Assembly (NCBI GenBank): GCA_041596215.1
Contig: JBFHIZ010000005.1
Location: forward strand, 16,782-80,781
Source: JBFHIZ01 sp041596215
GTDB lineage: Bacteria; Bacillota; Clostridia; Lachnospirales; Lachnospiraceae
Direction of reading: 5' to 3'
DNA length: 64,000 nucleotides
Shown: piece after piece, positions 25,250 through 34,118 of the stretch
Numbering within the stretch: position 1 is the first letter of the stretch
Layout of the letters: each line of letters opens with the position of its first letter
Program-made: the position numbers and the translations under genes
Notes under the pieces: generated by a model
Told to the model about the DNA's origin: nothing
The model's input: only the letters and a program-made list of their open reading frames with translations
The model's database searches: none

Positions 25250-26323
25250 ATGGCGTCAAAGAACAAGAATTTATCCCCAAGGGAAAAAGCAAAAAAAACA
25301 AGAAAAACAGTTATTATTTTACTAGCAGAAGCATTTGTCCTGGCGATAATTATCATTGCATTTATTGCAATTAATAAGGGAGAAAAAGTACAAAGAATTT
25401 CGATTAATGAAGATGCAATTGGAATTGATGAAAATCTTGAAGAAAATGAGGAAATGCAAAAGTATAAAAATATCGCATTGTTTGGAATTGATTCAAGAAA
25501 CGGCTCTCTTGAGGAATCTCATCGTAGTGATACCATTATGATTGCGTCTATTAATGAGGAAACAAAGGAAGTTAAAATTGTATCGGTGTATAGAGATACC
25601 TATTTAAACTGCTTAAATGGAAGCTATGATAAAGTAAATGCAGCATATTCAATTGGTGGTCCGGAATATGCAATTAAAGTTTTAAATTCAAACCTAAATT
25701 TAAACATCAAAGATTTTGTTTCGGTTGGATTTAAAGGTGTGGTAGATACCGTGGATTCCCTAGGTGGTGTATGGATAGAAGTCGATTCTTCTGAAATTAC
25801 ACATTTAAATAACTATGCAAAATGTATTGCAGAAGATTTAAATATGACTCCAACATATATTAATGAAACGGGATTTCAATTGTTAAATGGATTACAAGCT
25901 ACTGCATATTGTAGAATTCGTTATACGGTTGGAGATGATTTTAAACGTACGGAACGTCAGCGTGAGGTTCTTCAAGCAATTATGGAAGAAGCACAAACGG
26001 CGGATGCATCCATGGTAAGTGAAATTGCAGATGATGTTTTTCCTAATATTGCAACCACCTTATCCTTGGACGAGATTTTATCTATTCTTGTTGCCGTACA
26101 AGATTATAGCATTATAGAAACTAGTGGATGGCCTTTTGCATCCAATATTACAACAGCAACAGTAGGGTCTAAAAGTGTTGTTATTCCAATGGATTTAACG
26201 GATAATGTGGAATTATTACATGAGTTTTTATTTGAAGGGGAAGATTATCAAGTAAGTGATTCCGTTCTTGAATATACACAAGACATCATTGATGAAACAT
26301 CACCTTATATTGTAAATTACTAA
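25250..26323 (+). CDS. LytR-CpsA-Psr family wall-polymer ligase
   Basis: A 357-residue membrane-anchored protein: cytoplasmic basic start, one helix (about 22-42), then the LCP catalytic domain. FGIDSRNG, SHRSDTIMIASIN, VSVYRDTYLN and the late YCRIRYTVGDDFKRTERQREV carry the conserved Asp and Arg residues that bind pyrophosphate-linked polyprenol. These enzymes attach teichoic acids or capsular polymers to peptidoglycan. Standing last, before a terminator, it fits the final step for the rhamnose-type polymer. Confidence 0.92.
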   Translation: MASKNKNLSPREKAKKTRKTVIILLAEAFVLAIIIIAFIAINKGEKVQRISINEDAIGIDENLEENEEMQKYKNIALFGIDSRNGSLEESHRSDTIMIASINEETKEVKIVSVYRDTYLNCLNGSYDKVNAAYSIGGPEYAIKVLNSNLNLNIKDFVSVGFKGVVDTVDSLGGVWIEVDSSEITHLNNYAKCIAEDLNMTPTYINETGFQLLNGLQATAYCRIRYTVGDDFKRTERQREVLQAIMEEAQTADASMVSEIADDVFPNIATTLSLDEILSILVAVQDYSIIETSGWPFASNITTATVGSKSVVIPMDLTDNVELLHEFLFEGEDYQVSDSVLEYTQDIIDETSPYIVNY

Positions 26324-26358
26324 GGAATTCTTCTTTGGAATTTGAGAGAATATAATAA

Positions 26359-26394
26359 GGAAGGAGAGGGATATGGTCCAACTCTTTCCTTTTT
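26359..26394 (+). terminator. Intrinsic terminator ending the wall-polysaccharide locus
   Basis: GGAAGGAG pairs with CTCTTTCC (8 pairs, one G-U) across a loop of about 15 bases, followed by TTTTT. Confidence 0.65.
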
Positions 26395-26411
26395 CTATAA
26401 AAATTTGTAAA

Positions 26412-26440
26412 TTGTCAAGAGTTTTAGAGAGAAGTATTTT
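26412..26440 (+). promoter_or_regulatory. Predicted promoter for the glycosyltransferase-glmS operon
   Basis: TTGTCA (26412-26417), 17 bases, TATTTT (26435-26440), just after the preceding terminator. The implied leader would be very short, since the start codon is at 26452. Confidence 0.4.
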
Positions 26441-26451
26441 AGGAGGGTGTT

Positions 26452-27381
26452 ATGATTGCAGTTGTCATACCGACATATAAGCCAACAAATATTTTGTATC
26501 ATTTAATTAAATCGCTAGAGATTCAAACACAAAAGCCAAATCAAATTATTTTAATGAATACAGAGAAGAAATCCTTTGGTGAGAATCTAACAAAACAAGA
26601 ATTGCAAGAGATTGTTGAAAATGAAATTGTAGAAATTCATCATATTGAGAAGCGTGCATTTAATCATGGGAAAACGAGAAACGATGGATTTTCTTTTGCA
26701 AAAGAAGAAATTGTAGTTTCTATGACACAGGATGTTACTATTATAGATGCTAATATGCTTGAACATTTAATGAAACCTTTTTGTGATAAAAATGTAGTAG
26801 TAAGTTTTGCAAGACAACTTCCATATGAAACTTGTAAAATTGAAGAAAAATGGATTCGTAACTATAATTATCCAGAACAATCCAGAATTACATCGCAAAA
26901 AGATGTGAATAGATTAGGAATTAAGACTTATTTTTCGTCGAACGTATGTGCAGCATATGTAAAAGAAAAATTTGATGAATTAGGTGGATTTGAACCAAAG
27001 GTAATTTTCAATGAAGATATGTTGTTTGCAGCAAAAGCAATGAAGGCTGGGTATGCCGTTTCTTATACGGCAGAGGCGAAAGTAATGCATTCTCATAATT
27101 ACTCAAATAAAGAACAATTTCAAAGAAATTTTGATTTAGCAGTATCACAGGCAAATCATCCAGAGGTTTTTGCTAAGTTACATTCAGAATCCACAGGAAA
27201 GAAAATGGTTGCAGAGATTGCAAAGAAATTAATGCAAAAAGGGAAGTGGTATTTGTTACCAAGGTTGTTTTTTACATCGTTTTGGAAATATGCAGGGTAT
27301 TTTCTTGGGAAAAGATACCGAAGATTATCTAAGCGATTTGTGTTAAAATGTAGTATGAATAAAAATTATTGGTTAGCTTGA
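26452..27381 (+). CDS. GT2 glycosyltransferase, rhamnosyltransferase-like
   Basis: A 309-residue transferase with AVVIPTYKPTNILYHLIKSL, a QKPNQIILMNTE stretch, SMTQDVTIIDANML in place of the Asp-x-Asp region, and FNEDMLFAAKAMKAGYAVSY near the acceptor site. The Thr-Gln-Asp form is common in RfbF/RgpF-type rhamnosyltransferases. It has a good AGGAGG site. It lies outside the terminator of the main locus but may act on the same polymer; glmS follows after 35 bases. Confidence 0.8.
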   Translation: MIAVVIPTYKPTNILYHLIKSLEIQTQKPNQIILMNTEKKSFGENLTKQELQEIVENEIVEIHHIEKRAFNHGKTRNDGFSFAKEEIVVSMTQDVTIIDANMLEHLMKPFCDKNVVVSFARQLPYETCKIEEKWIRNYNYPEQSRITSQKDVNRLGIKTYFSSNVCAAYVKEKFDELGGFEPKVIFNEDMLFAAKAMKAGYAVSYTAEAKVMHSHNYSNKEQFQRNFDLAVSQANHPEVFAKLHSESTGKKMVAEIAKKLMQKGKWYLLPRLFFTSFWKYAGYFLGKRYRRLSKRFVLKCSMNKNYWLA

Positions 27382-27416
27382 TTTTGTAAATAAGGAAACA
27401 GTTAGGAGATAATGAT

Positions 27417-29243
27417 ATGTGTGGAATTGTAGGTTATATTGGAGAAAAACAAGCAGCAGAAATTATTTTAGAAGGATTAGAAAAACTAGAATACCGTGGA
27501 TATGACTCGGCGGGAATGGCTGTTTATGATGGAACAAAAATCAAATATATGAAATCCGTAGGACGCTTGAAAGCGTTAGAGGAATTAACCCATGGGGGTG
27601 AAAAAATGCCTGGAACCGTCGGAATTGGACATACCAGATGGGCAACCCATGGGATTCCTAATACGATGAATTCTCATCCACATTTTAATACCAAGGAAAC
27701 CATTGCGGTTGTACATAATGGCATCATAGAAAATTATATTCCATTAAAAAATAAATTAGAAAGTAAAGGATATACATTTGTATCGGAAACGGATACCGAA
27801 ATTATTGCGCAGTTATTGGATTATTATTATCAAGGAAATCCTATAGAAGCAATTATTAAAGTGTTACATCGAGTGGAAGGGTCTTATGCTTTAGGAATTA
27901 TTTTTGCGGAGTTTCCAGAAGAAATTTACGCAGTAAGAAAAGGAAGTCCGTTAATTGTAGGTAAGAATGAGGAAGGTGCATTTATCGCATCCGATGTCCC
28001 AGCAATTTTAAAATATACCAGAACAGTTTATTATGTTGAAGAGCAGGAAATTGTGCGGTTAAAAAAAGATGAAATTAAATTCTTTTCTGTAGATGAAGAA
28101 GAATTAATCCGAGAACCATCCCATGTGGAGTGGGACGCAAATGCCTCGGAAAAAGGTGGATATGATCACTTTATGTTAAAGGAAATGTATGAGCAATCAC
28201 AAACGGTGAAAGCTACCTTACGAAATCGTTTAAAGAATGGAACTTTACACTTGCAAGAGTTGGAGGACTGTAAAGAATTCCTTGAGGGAATGAAAAAAAT
28301 ATTTATTGTAGCATGTGGTTCCGCATATCATGTAGGTGTCACGGCAAAATATGTTTTTGAAAGTATAGCAAGAATACCAGTGGAAGTTGATTTGGCATCT
28401 GAATTTCGTTATCGAAAACCAATTTTTGAAAAAGGCGCCGCAGTTATTGTGATTAGCCAATCCGGTGAAACCGCAGATACATTAGCGGCATTAAGAGAAG
28501 CGAAAAAAAATAAGGTACCAGTTCTTGGAATTGTAAATGTAATGGGAAGCTCAATTGCAAGAGAAGCGGACCAAGTTTTTTATACGCAAGCAGGACCGGA
28601 AATTGCAGTGGCGACAACAAAAGCGTATTCAGCACAATTGATCGCAGTATATCTATTGGCCTTAAAACTAGGGGAAATCAGAGGAACGATTTCTGAAGAA
28701 AAAGAAAAAGCATTAATGGAAGATATGGAACGCCTTCCTATGCAAATTGAATTATTGCTTTCCAACAAAGTAAAGATACAAAAGTTTGCAAATCGATATT
28801 TGGCTGCAGAAAATATATTTTTTATTGGACGAGGGATTGATTATGCGATTTCTATGGAAGGATCTTTAAAACTTAAAGAAATTTCATACGTACATTCGGA
28901 AGCCTATGCAGCGGGAGAATTAAAACATGGAACCATTTCTTTGATTGAAGAAGGCACACTTGTCGTTGCTGTATCTACACAAAAAGAATTATATCAAAAG
29001 ACGATTAGCAATATTGTTGAAGTGAAATCAAGAGGAGCCTTTGTACTTGCGGTTACAACAGAGGGAAATACTGCAATTGAAAAGGCTGCAGATTATGTGA
29101 TTTATATCCCCGAAACGGCAGAATGTTTGATGAATTCCCTTGCTATCATACCATTGCAACTTTTCGGATACTACGTAGCACTTGGTAAAGGCTGCGATGT
29201 GGATAAACCAAGAAATCTTGCAAAGTCTGTTACGGTAGAATAA
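27417..29243 (+). CDS. glmS: Glutamine-fructose-6-phosphate aminotransferase (isomerising)
   Basis: A 608-residue enzyme making glucosamine-6-phosphate, the entry to UDP-GlcNAc and peptidoglycan. The mature N-terminus MCGIVGYIG carries the glutaminase Cys2; GHTRWATHG, HNGIIENY and the two SIS domains (ACGSAYHVG, SQSGETADT, GRGIDYAISMEGSLKLKE) follow, ending in AKSVTVE as usual. The 35-base gap upstream is too small to hold a glmS ribozyme, so the usual glucosamine-6-phosphate feedback on the mRNA is not present here. Confidence 0.97.
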   Translation: MCGIVGYIGEKQAAEIILEGLEKLEYRGYDSAGMAVYDGTKIKYMKSVGRLKALEELTHGGEKMPGTVGIGHTRWATHGIPNTMNSHPHFNTKETIAVVHNGIIENYIPLKNKLESKGYTFVSETDTEIIAQLLDYYYQGNPIEAIIKVLHRVEGSYALGIIFAEFPEEIYAVRKGSPLIVGKNEEGAFIASDVPAILKYTRTVYYVEEQEIVRLKKDEIKFFSVDEEELIREPSHVEWDANASEKGGYDHFMLKEMYEQSQTVKATLRNRLKNGTLHLQELEDCKEFLEGMKKIFIVACGSAYHVGVTAKYVFESIARIPVEVDLASEFRYRKPIFEKGAAVIVISQSGETADTLAALREAKKNKVPVLGIVNVMGSSIAREADQVFYTQAGPEIAVATTKAYSAQLIAVYLLALKLGEIRGTISEEKEKALMEDMERLPMQIELLLSNKVKIQKFANRYLAAENIFFIGRGIDYAISMEGSLKLKEISYVHSEAYAAGELKHGTISLIEEGTLVVAVSTQKELYQKTISNIVEVKSRGAFVLAVTTEGNTAIEKAADYVIYIPETAECLMNSLAIIPLQLFGYYVALGKGCDVDKPRNLAKSVTVE

Positions 29244-29261
29244 AAAGGATAAGAGGATAAC

Positions 29262-29723
29262 ATGAGAAGAACAGAACGAGAAATTATAGATCAACAAGAA
29301 TTAGATAATATAATTGCAAAATGTCAGGTATGTAGAATTGCATTATGTGATGGAGATATGCCATATATGATACCAATGAACTTTGGATATCAAGATCATT
29401 GCGTATACTTACATTCCGCAAAGGAAGGGAAGAAAATCGATTTGATAAAGAAAAATCCAAATGTTTGTTTTGAGATGGATACCGACCATATTTTGGTTAC
29501 GGATGAGGTGGATTGTAAGTGGACCATGCATTATAAAAGTGTAATCGGAAATGGTGTAGCAGAAATCATTACAGATAATGCGGAAAAAGAAAAAGGGTTA
29601 CAAATTATTATGAAACAGTATGCAGGGGAGCGCACCTTTAAGTTTATTCCAAAAGTAATGGACATGATGACACTTATTAAGATTCCGGTTGCGAATATGG
29701 TAGGGAAAAAAGCAGGATATTAG
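29262..29723 (+). CDS. Pyridoxamine 5'-phosphate oxidase-like flavin-binding protein
   Basis: A 153-residue split-barrel protein of the NimA/FMN-binding type. RIALCDGDMPYMIPMNFGY, VYLHSAKEGKKIDLIKKNP and the C-terminal half match small PNPOx-like proteins, some of which reduce nitroimidazoles or quinones using FMN. No specific substrate can be read. It starts 18 bases after glmS and is probably co-transcribed with it. Confidence 0.8.
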   Translation: MRRTEREIIDQQELDNIIAKCQVCRIALCDGDMPYMIPMNFGYQDHCVYLHSAKEGKKIDLIKKNPNVCFEMDTDHILVTDEVDCKWTMHYKSVIGNGVAEIITDNAEKEKGLQIIMKQYAGERTFKFIPKVMDMMTLIKIPVANMVGKKAGY

Positions 29724-29753
29724 TTGGTTACTTATCTAAAATTGTGTTATAAT
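29724..29753 (+). promoter_or_regulatory. Predicted promoter of the DUF4234 gene
   Basis: TTGGTT (29724-29729), 18 bases, TATAAT (29748-29753) with TG at the extended -10 position (29745-29746). Confidence 0.6.
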
Positions 29754-29790
29754 AACTCTAATAATATGCATTATAGAAGGGGAGGTATTT

Positions 29791-30228
29791 ATGGAAACAC
29801 AACCAAATTTTCAAGCACCAAATGCACCAGTAGGGCAGTTGAAAACAAACAGAGGTATGGTTAAATTTTTTCTATTAAGCTTAATTACGTGTGGAATTTA
29901 TGCAATCGTTTATTTTTCATCAGTTTCAACAGATATTAATGTAGCGGCAAGTAGATATGATGGAAAAAAGACAATGCATTATTGCTTACTGTTATTTATT
30001 GTGGGACCAATCACATTAGGAATTGCTTACTTTGTTTGGTGTCATAAAATTTCAGCTCGTATAGGGAATGAATTAAGAAGAAGAGGTATTTCTTATCGTT
30101 TTGGTGCAGATTCGTTTTGGCTTTGGAATGTTTTAGGAGCATGTATTGTAGTAGGACCGTTTGTATATATGTATAAATTATCGAAAGCTATGAATTTGAT
30201 TGGAGAACATTATAATATCAATGGATAA
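29791..30228 (+). CDS. DUF4234-type small membrane protein
   Basis: A 145-residue protein with three or four helices. NRGMVKFFLLSLITCGIYAI with the CGIY turn and a late NVLGACIVVGPFVYMYKLSKAMN are typical of DUF4234 proteins, whose job is unknown. It has its own extended -10 promoter and a strong terminator 20 bases downstream, so it is a single-gene unit. Confidence 0.75.
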   Translation: METQPNFQAPNAPVGQLKTNRGMVKFFLLSLITCGIYAIVYFSSVSTDINVAASRYDGKKTMHYCLLLFIVGPITLGIAYFVWCHKISARIGNELRRRGISYRFGADSFWLWNVLGACIVVGPFVYMYKLSKAMNLIGEHYNING

Positions 30229-30248
30229 TTAGAAAATGAAATAATAAA

Positions 30249-30280
30249 CCCCTTCGCTTTTTTAGTGAAGGGGATTTTTT
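30249..30280 (+). terminator. Intrinsic terminator after the DUF4234 gene
   Basis: CCCCTTCGC pairs with GTGAAGGGG (one G-U), seven-base loop, then a run of T at 30275-30280. Confidence 0.85.
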
Positions 30281-30327
30281 ATGGTAAGAATTTTGTATCT
30301 GTTTATATTTTTTTAATAAGGATTATA

Positions 30328-30356
30328 TTGCATAGTACTGGTAAGCATAGTATTAT
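30328..30356 (+). promoter_or_regulatory. Predicted promoter of the ClpX-like operon
   Basis: TTGCAT (30328-30333), 17 bases, TATTAT (30351-30356), 34 bases before the start codon. Confidence 0.55.
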
Positions 30357-30390
30357 TTTAAGTAGTAGTGAGAAATAGATTGGAGGAATT

Positions 30391-32067
30391 ATGTCAAACA
30401 AAGATATTAACAATACACCAGATTCAGATAAAGACGAATATGAGGATGTGTGCATGATGTGCATGCGTCCGGAGAGCAAAGCAGGAAAAATGTTTCATCT
30501 ACCAGGGAATATTTGTGTATGTAACGATTGTATGCATAAAACAATGGAAACCATTGGAGAGATGGATTATGATGATTTACTTAATAGTCCCTTTCAACAA
30601 GGAGGAGAAACGCCTCAAATTAGTGCAGAAGAAGCAATGAAATTGATAAAAATGCAAGAAAACCTTCGTAAAGATAAAAATAAGAAAACGATAATTAAAG
30701 ATGAGAAAGCAAAGGAAGAAAAATTAGAGGAAGAGACATCGGATGAAATAGAAGAATCGGATGATGACACGGAACTTACAGAAGGACCAGCAGACATGAA
30801 GGAAGTCCTAGGAAATATGCAAACGCGTTTTCCGAATATCAACTTTTTGAATTTATCAGATTTACAACAAGAGGGTTTTCCACAACGAAAAAAAATAAAG
30901 AAAAGAAAAGACAATGCGGATCCAGGGATTGATTTAAAAGACATTCCAGCACCTCATAAAATAAAAGCACAACTTGACGAATTTGTAATCGGACAAGAAC
31001 AGGCAAAAAAAATCATATCCGTAGCGGTTTATAATCATTATAAAAGAGTGGTCACAAATACCATGGATGCCATTGAAATTGAAAAATCAAATATTTTAAT
31101 GGTAGGTCCTACGGGTTGTGGAAAAACATATTTGGTAAAGACACTAGCTAGATTACTTGATGTTCCACTTGCCATAACCGATGCTACTTCGTTAACCGAA
31201 GCGGGTTATATTGGAGATGATATTGAAAGTGTAGTATCAAAATTATTAGCAGCAGCTGATAATGATGTGGACAAAGCGGAACGTGGAATTATATTTATCG
31301 ATGAGATTGATAAAATTGCGAAAAAGCAAAATACAAATTCAAGAGATGTATCGGGTGAATCTGTACAACAAGGGATGTTGAAATTATTAGAAGGAGCAGA
31401 AATTGAAGTACCGGTTGGAGCAAATAGTAAAAATGCAATGGTTCCTTTGACAACGGTGAATACGAGAAATATTTTATTTATTTGTGGAGGTGCATTTCCT
31501 GGGCTTGATGATATTATAAAACAACGTTTGAATAAACAAACATCGATAGGTTATGCAGCAGATTTAAAGGATAAATATGATGCAGACAAAAATATCATAA
31601 AAAAAACAACGGTGGATGACATTAAAAAATTTGGTATGATTCCAGAATTTGTTGGAAGACTACCAGTAATTTGTACCTTGGAAACATTGACCAAAGAAAT
31701 GCTAGTTAAGATTTTAAAAGAACCGAAAAATGCAATTCTAAAACAATACATGAAGTTGTTAGAATTAGATGAAGTAAAATTAGAATTTGCAGAGGAAGCG
31801 CTAGAAGCCATTGCAGAAAAAGCAATCGAAAAAGAGACGGGCGCAAGAGCACTACGTGCTATCATCGAGGATTTTATGTTAGATATTATGTATGAAATTC
31901 CAAAAGATGATAATATTGGAAAAGTTGAAATTACCAAAGAATATATAGAAGGAAAAGGTGGCCCTATTATTACTATTCGTGATCGTAAAAACGAACATGA
32001 AAGAGTAAAAGAGGAATTGCCAACACCAAAAATAGAGATTAAGAAAGAAGTTGGAGCGGAAGCATGA
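30391..32067 (+). CDS. Variant ClpX-type AAA+ unfoldase with acidic insert
   Basis: A 558-residue protein. The N-terminal zinc site is present (Cys21, Cys24, Cys44, Cys47). Residues about 70-190 are an acidic, Lys/Glu/Asp-rich insert absent from ordinary ClpX of about 410-430 residues. The AAA+ core has Walker A GPTGCGKT (Lys245), pore loop GYIG, Walker B IIFIDEID, and the sensor/arginine region PEFVGRLP. The loop that docks on ClpP reads IGY at 386-388 where standard ClpX has IGF. It probably unfolds proteins, with or without ClpP. It is likely a second ClpX copy; no clpP or tig lies nearby. The lipoprotein gene overlaps its stop codon. Confidence 0.85.
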   Translation: MSNKDINNTPDSDKDEYEDVCMMCMRPESKAGKMFHLPGNICVCNDCMHKTMETIGEMDYDDLLNSPFQQGGETPQISAEEAMKLIKMQENLRKDKNKKTIIKDEKAKEEKLEEETSDEIEESDDDTELTEGPADMKEVLGNMQTRFPNINFLNLSDLQQEGFPQRKKIKKRKDNADPGIDLKDIPAPHKIKAQLDEFVIGQEQAKKIISVAVYNHYKRVVTNTMDAIEIEKSNILMVGPTGCGKTYLVKTLARLLDVPLAITDATSLTEAGYIGDDIESVVSKLLAAADNDVDKAERGIIFIDEIDKIAKKQNTNSRDVSGESVQQGMLKLLEGAEIEVPVGANSKNAMVPLTTVNTRNILFICGGAFPGLDDIIKQRLNKQTSIGYAADLKDKYDADKNIIKKTTVDDIKKFGMIPEFVGRLPVICTLETLTKEMLVKILKEPKNAILKQYMKLLELDEVKLEFAEEALEAIAEKAIEKETGARALRAIIEDFMLDIMYEIPKDDNIGKVEITKEYIEGKGGPIITIRDRKNEHERVKEELPTPKIEIKKEVGAEA

Positions 32068-32726
32068 AAAAGCTAGGACGGATACTTGGTATCGTTTTGT
32101 TAACGTTGTCATTAAGTGGTTGTGAGTTATCGGCAAATACATTTGATGAAGCAATTGGAGAGCAAATCAATGAAGTCACCGAAGAACTTGGCGATAAAAT
32201 GGACGAGAAGATATCAGAAACAATTGATCGCGCAAAGACGGGAGCTGTTGAAAAAGTGGAAGATTCGCTTTCAAATAGTTTCACTAAAATACAACAGGAT
32301 ATGATAGAGCGTGTTGGTGTAGAAGTCGATAAATTAGTCGAGTATAAACCAGGATTGTGGTATGAAGATAGTGAAGTAGTAACTTATGAAATACAAGGAA
32401 TGAAAATGAATGGATTTTGGGAAAAAGATGAAGATGCAGGTACCTTGGAAATCCAGGATGCAAAAATTAGTGCAGAAATCCCCGAAGAAGCAATTCTTAC
32501 GCTTTCGTTTTTTGAAAATTTACCAGAAATTGTTTCAATAATAGAGAAAAATAATGGGGAAGAAAAACTAGTAGAAGTGTCAGAAATGAGAAATCCACTA
32601 ACTGGAAAAGCAACCTATTCATTTGTTGTCTTATTTGAAGAAAAAGAAAATGTAGAATATATAATGAAAGCTTCCTTTGGCGACGATAAGGAAGTATCAC
32701 TGGAAATATTGCTCAGCAATAAGTAA
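32064..32726 (+). CDS. Lipoprotein, unknown function
   Basis: A 220-residue protein with a clear lipoprotein signal: MKKLGRILG, hydrophobic core, and lipobox LSGC with Cys at about residue 19. After it comes a helical, Glu/Lys-rich stretch (about 25-85) that could form a coiled coil, then a beta-rich domain (about 90-220). I do not recognise the family. The start codon overlaps the stop of the ClpX-like gene (ATGA), so the two are translationally coupled, and a signal-peptidase-II-like gene follows 10 bases later. Confidence 0.75.
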   Translation: MKKLGRILGIVLLTLSLSGCELSANTFDEAIGEQINEVTEELGDKMDEKISETIDRAKTGAVEKVEDSLSNSFTKIQQDMIERVGVEVDKLVEYKPGLWYEDSEVVTYEIQGMKMNGFWEKDEDAGTLEIQDAKISAEIPEEAILTLSFFENLPEIVSIIEKNNGEEKLVEVSEMRNPLTGKATYSFVVLFEEKENVEYIMKASFGDDKEVSLEILLSNK

Positions 32727-32736
32727 GGGGTAGCAT

Positions 32737-33180
32737 ATGGTATATATTGGGATTGTTTTAATGATATTCGTAAGTGAATTGTTCATAAAAAATAAAATTG
32801 ATCAAAATATGAAACCGGGTGAAAAACAAGAGATAGCAAATGGGCGTGTAATAATACATAAGTATAAAAATAAAGGAGCTTTTTTAAATTTTATGCATAC
32901 AAAGGAAAAGCTAGTAGTAGCGGTTTCCGTTATTTTTACAATGATCCTATGCGTTTACTTTATTCTATCCTTAGGTCGAAGAGGAAATTTCTTTCTTCGA
33001 ACGGGCCTTGCCTTTTTATTAGGGGGAGCTTTTTCGAATACCTATGATCGATTAAAGAGGAAATATGTAGTAGATTATTTTAGTTTTCACACCAAGTCGA
33101 AAAAATTAAATGCGATTGTGTTTAATCTATCCGATTTTTGTATAGTAATTGGAGCAATGCTTACAACCATTGCGTCGTAA
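32737..33180 (+). CDS. Signal peptidase II-like membrane protein
   Basis: A 147-residue protein with four hydrophobic segments. The two catalytic regions of lipoprotein signal peptidase can be seen: GGAFSNTYDRLKRKYVVDYF with the NxxDR and V-x-D-[YF] elements, and FNLSDFCIVIGA matching the FNxAD element with the second Asp. Overall similarity to standard LspA is otherwise low and the middle is more basic, so it may be a specialised or divergent enzyme. Directly following a lipoprotein gene, it may process that protein. Confidence 0.7.
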   Translation: MVYIGIVLMIFVSELFIKNKIDQNMKPGEKQEIANGRVIIHKYKNKGAFLNFMHTKEKLVVAVSVIFTMILCVYFILSLGRRGNFFLRTGLAFLLGGAFSNTYDRLKRKYVVDYFSFHTKSKKLNAIVFNLSDFCIVIGAMLTTIAS

Positions 33181-33200
33181 ACTCATAGAGGGGGAAATGT

Positions 33201-34118
33201 ATGAATATTGCAAAAAATGTATTAGAAACCATTGGAAAGACTCCATTGATAGAAATCTGTAATTTAGAGAAAATAGAACAGTTAAAAGCAAAAGTACTAG
33301 TAAAAATGGAGGGGATGAATCCGGGAGGAAGTGTAAAGGACCGCCCCGCATTTTGGATGGTTCAAAAGGCAGAGGAATCAGGAGCATTAAAGACGGGGGG
33401 AACAATTATTGAGCCAACGTCTGGAAATACAGGAATTGGAATTGCCATGGTAGCAGCAGCAAAAGGATATCAAACCATTTTTACGATGCCTGAAACTATG
33501 AGTGAAGAACGAAGAAAATTTTTATCAGTGTATGGGGCACAGGTGGTTTTAACCAAAGGAACCGAAGGAATGAAAGGTGCCATTGCCCGTGCAGAGGAAT
33601 TGCAAAAAGAAATTCCCGGATCTGTAATATTAGGACAGTTTGTAAATGAAGCCAATGCCTACGCGCATAAAATGACTACAGGACCTGAAATTTGGGAAGA
33701 TACGGATGGAACGGTTGATGTATTTGTTTCAGGAATTGGAACGGGAGGAACGATTACAGGGACTGGTGAGTATTTAAAGCAGCAGAATGCAAAAATTGAA
33801 ATTGTGGCCGTAGAACCAGCCACCTCCCATGTGTTATCTGGAGGAAATCCAGGACCACATAAAATTCAAGGAATTGGAGCTGGATTTATTCCTAAAATTT
33901 TAAATACAAAGATATACGATAAGGTTGAAATGGTTTCGTCAGAAGAAGCGTATGAAATGAGTAAGAAATTGATTAAAACAGAAGGAATTTTTGCAGGGAT
34001 TTCCTCTGGTGGCGCACTTGCAGTTGCAATAAAACTTGCAAAGCAATCTGCATATGAGAATAAAACAATCGTAGTTATGCTTCCAGATTCGGGTGATCGA
34101 TACTTATCTGTTTATTGA
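33201..34118 (+). CDS. cysK: Cysteine synthase (O-acetylserine sulfhydrylase)
   Basis: A 305-residue PLP enzyme forming cysteine from O-acetylserine and sulfide. The PLP Lys is in GSVKDRPAFWM, and EPTSGNTGIGIA, SGIGTGGTITGTGEYL and GISSGGALA are the substrate and phosphate-binding loops. It begins 20 bases after the signal-peptidase-like gene and seems to be the last member of that operon. Its stop overlaps the convergent acyltransferase gene by 7 bases. CysK and CysM cannot be separated firmly by eye. Confidence 0.93.
   Translation: MNIAKNVLETIGKTPLIEICNLEKIEQLKAKVLVKMEGMNPGGSVKDRPAFWMVQKAEESGALKTGGTIIEPTSGNTGIGIAMVAAAKGYQTIFTMPETMSEERRKFLSVYGAQVVLTKGTEGMKGAIARAEELQKEIPGSVILGQFVNEANAYAHKMTTGPEIWEDTDGTVDVFVSGIGTGGTITGTGEYLKQQNAKIEIVAVEPATSHVLSGGNPGPHKIQGIGAGFIPKILNTKIYDKVEMVSSEEAYEMSKKLIKTEGIFAGISSGGALAVAIKLAKQSAYENKTIVVMLPDSGDRYLSVY

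Noticed and set aside
27382..27416. A glmS ribozyme before glmS
   Set aside because: The gap is only 35 bases, too small for the ribozyme, and no matching structure is visible.
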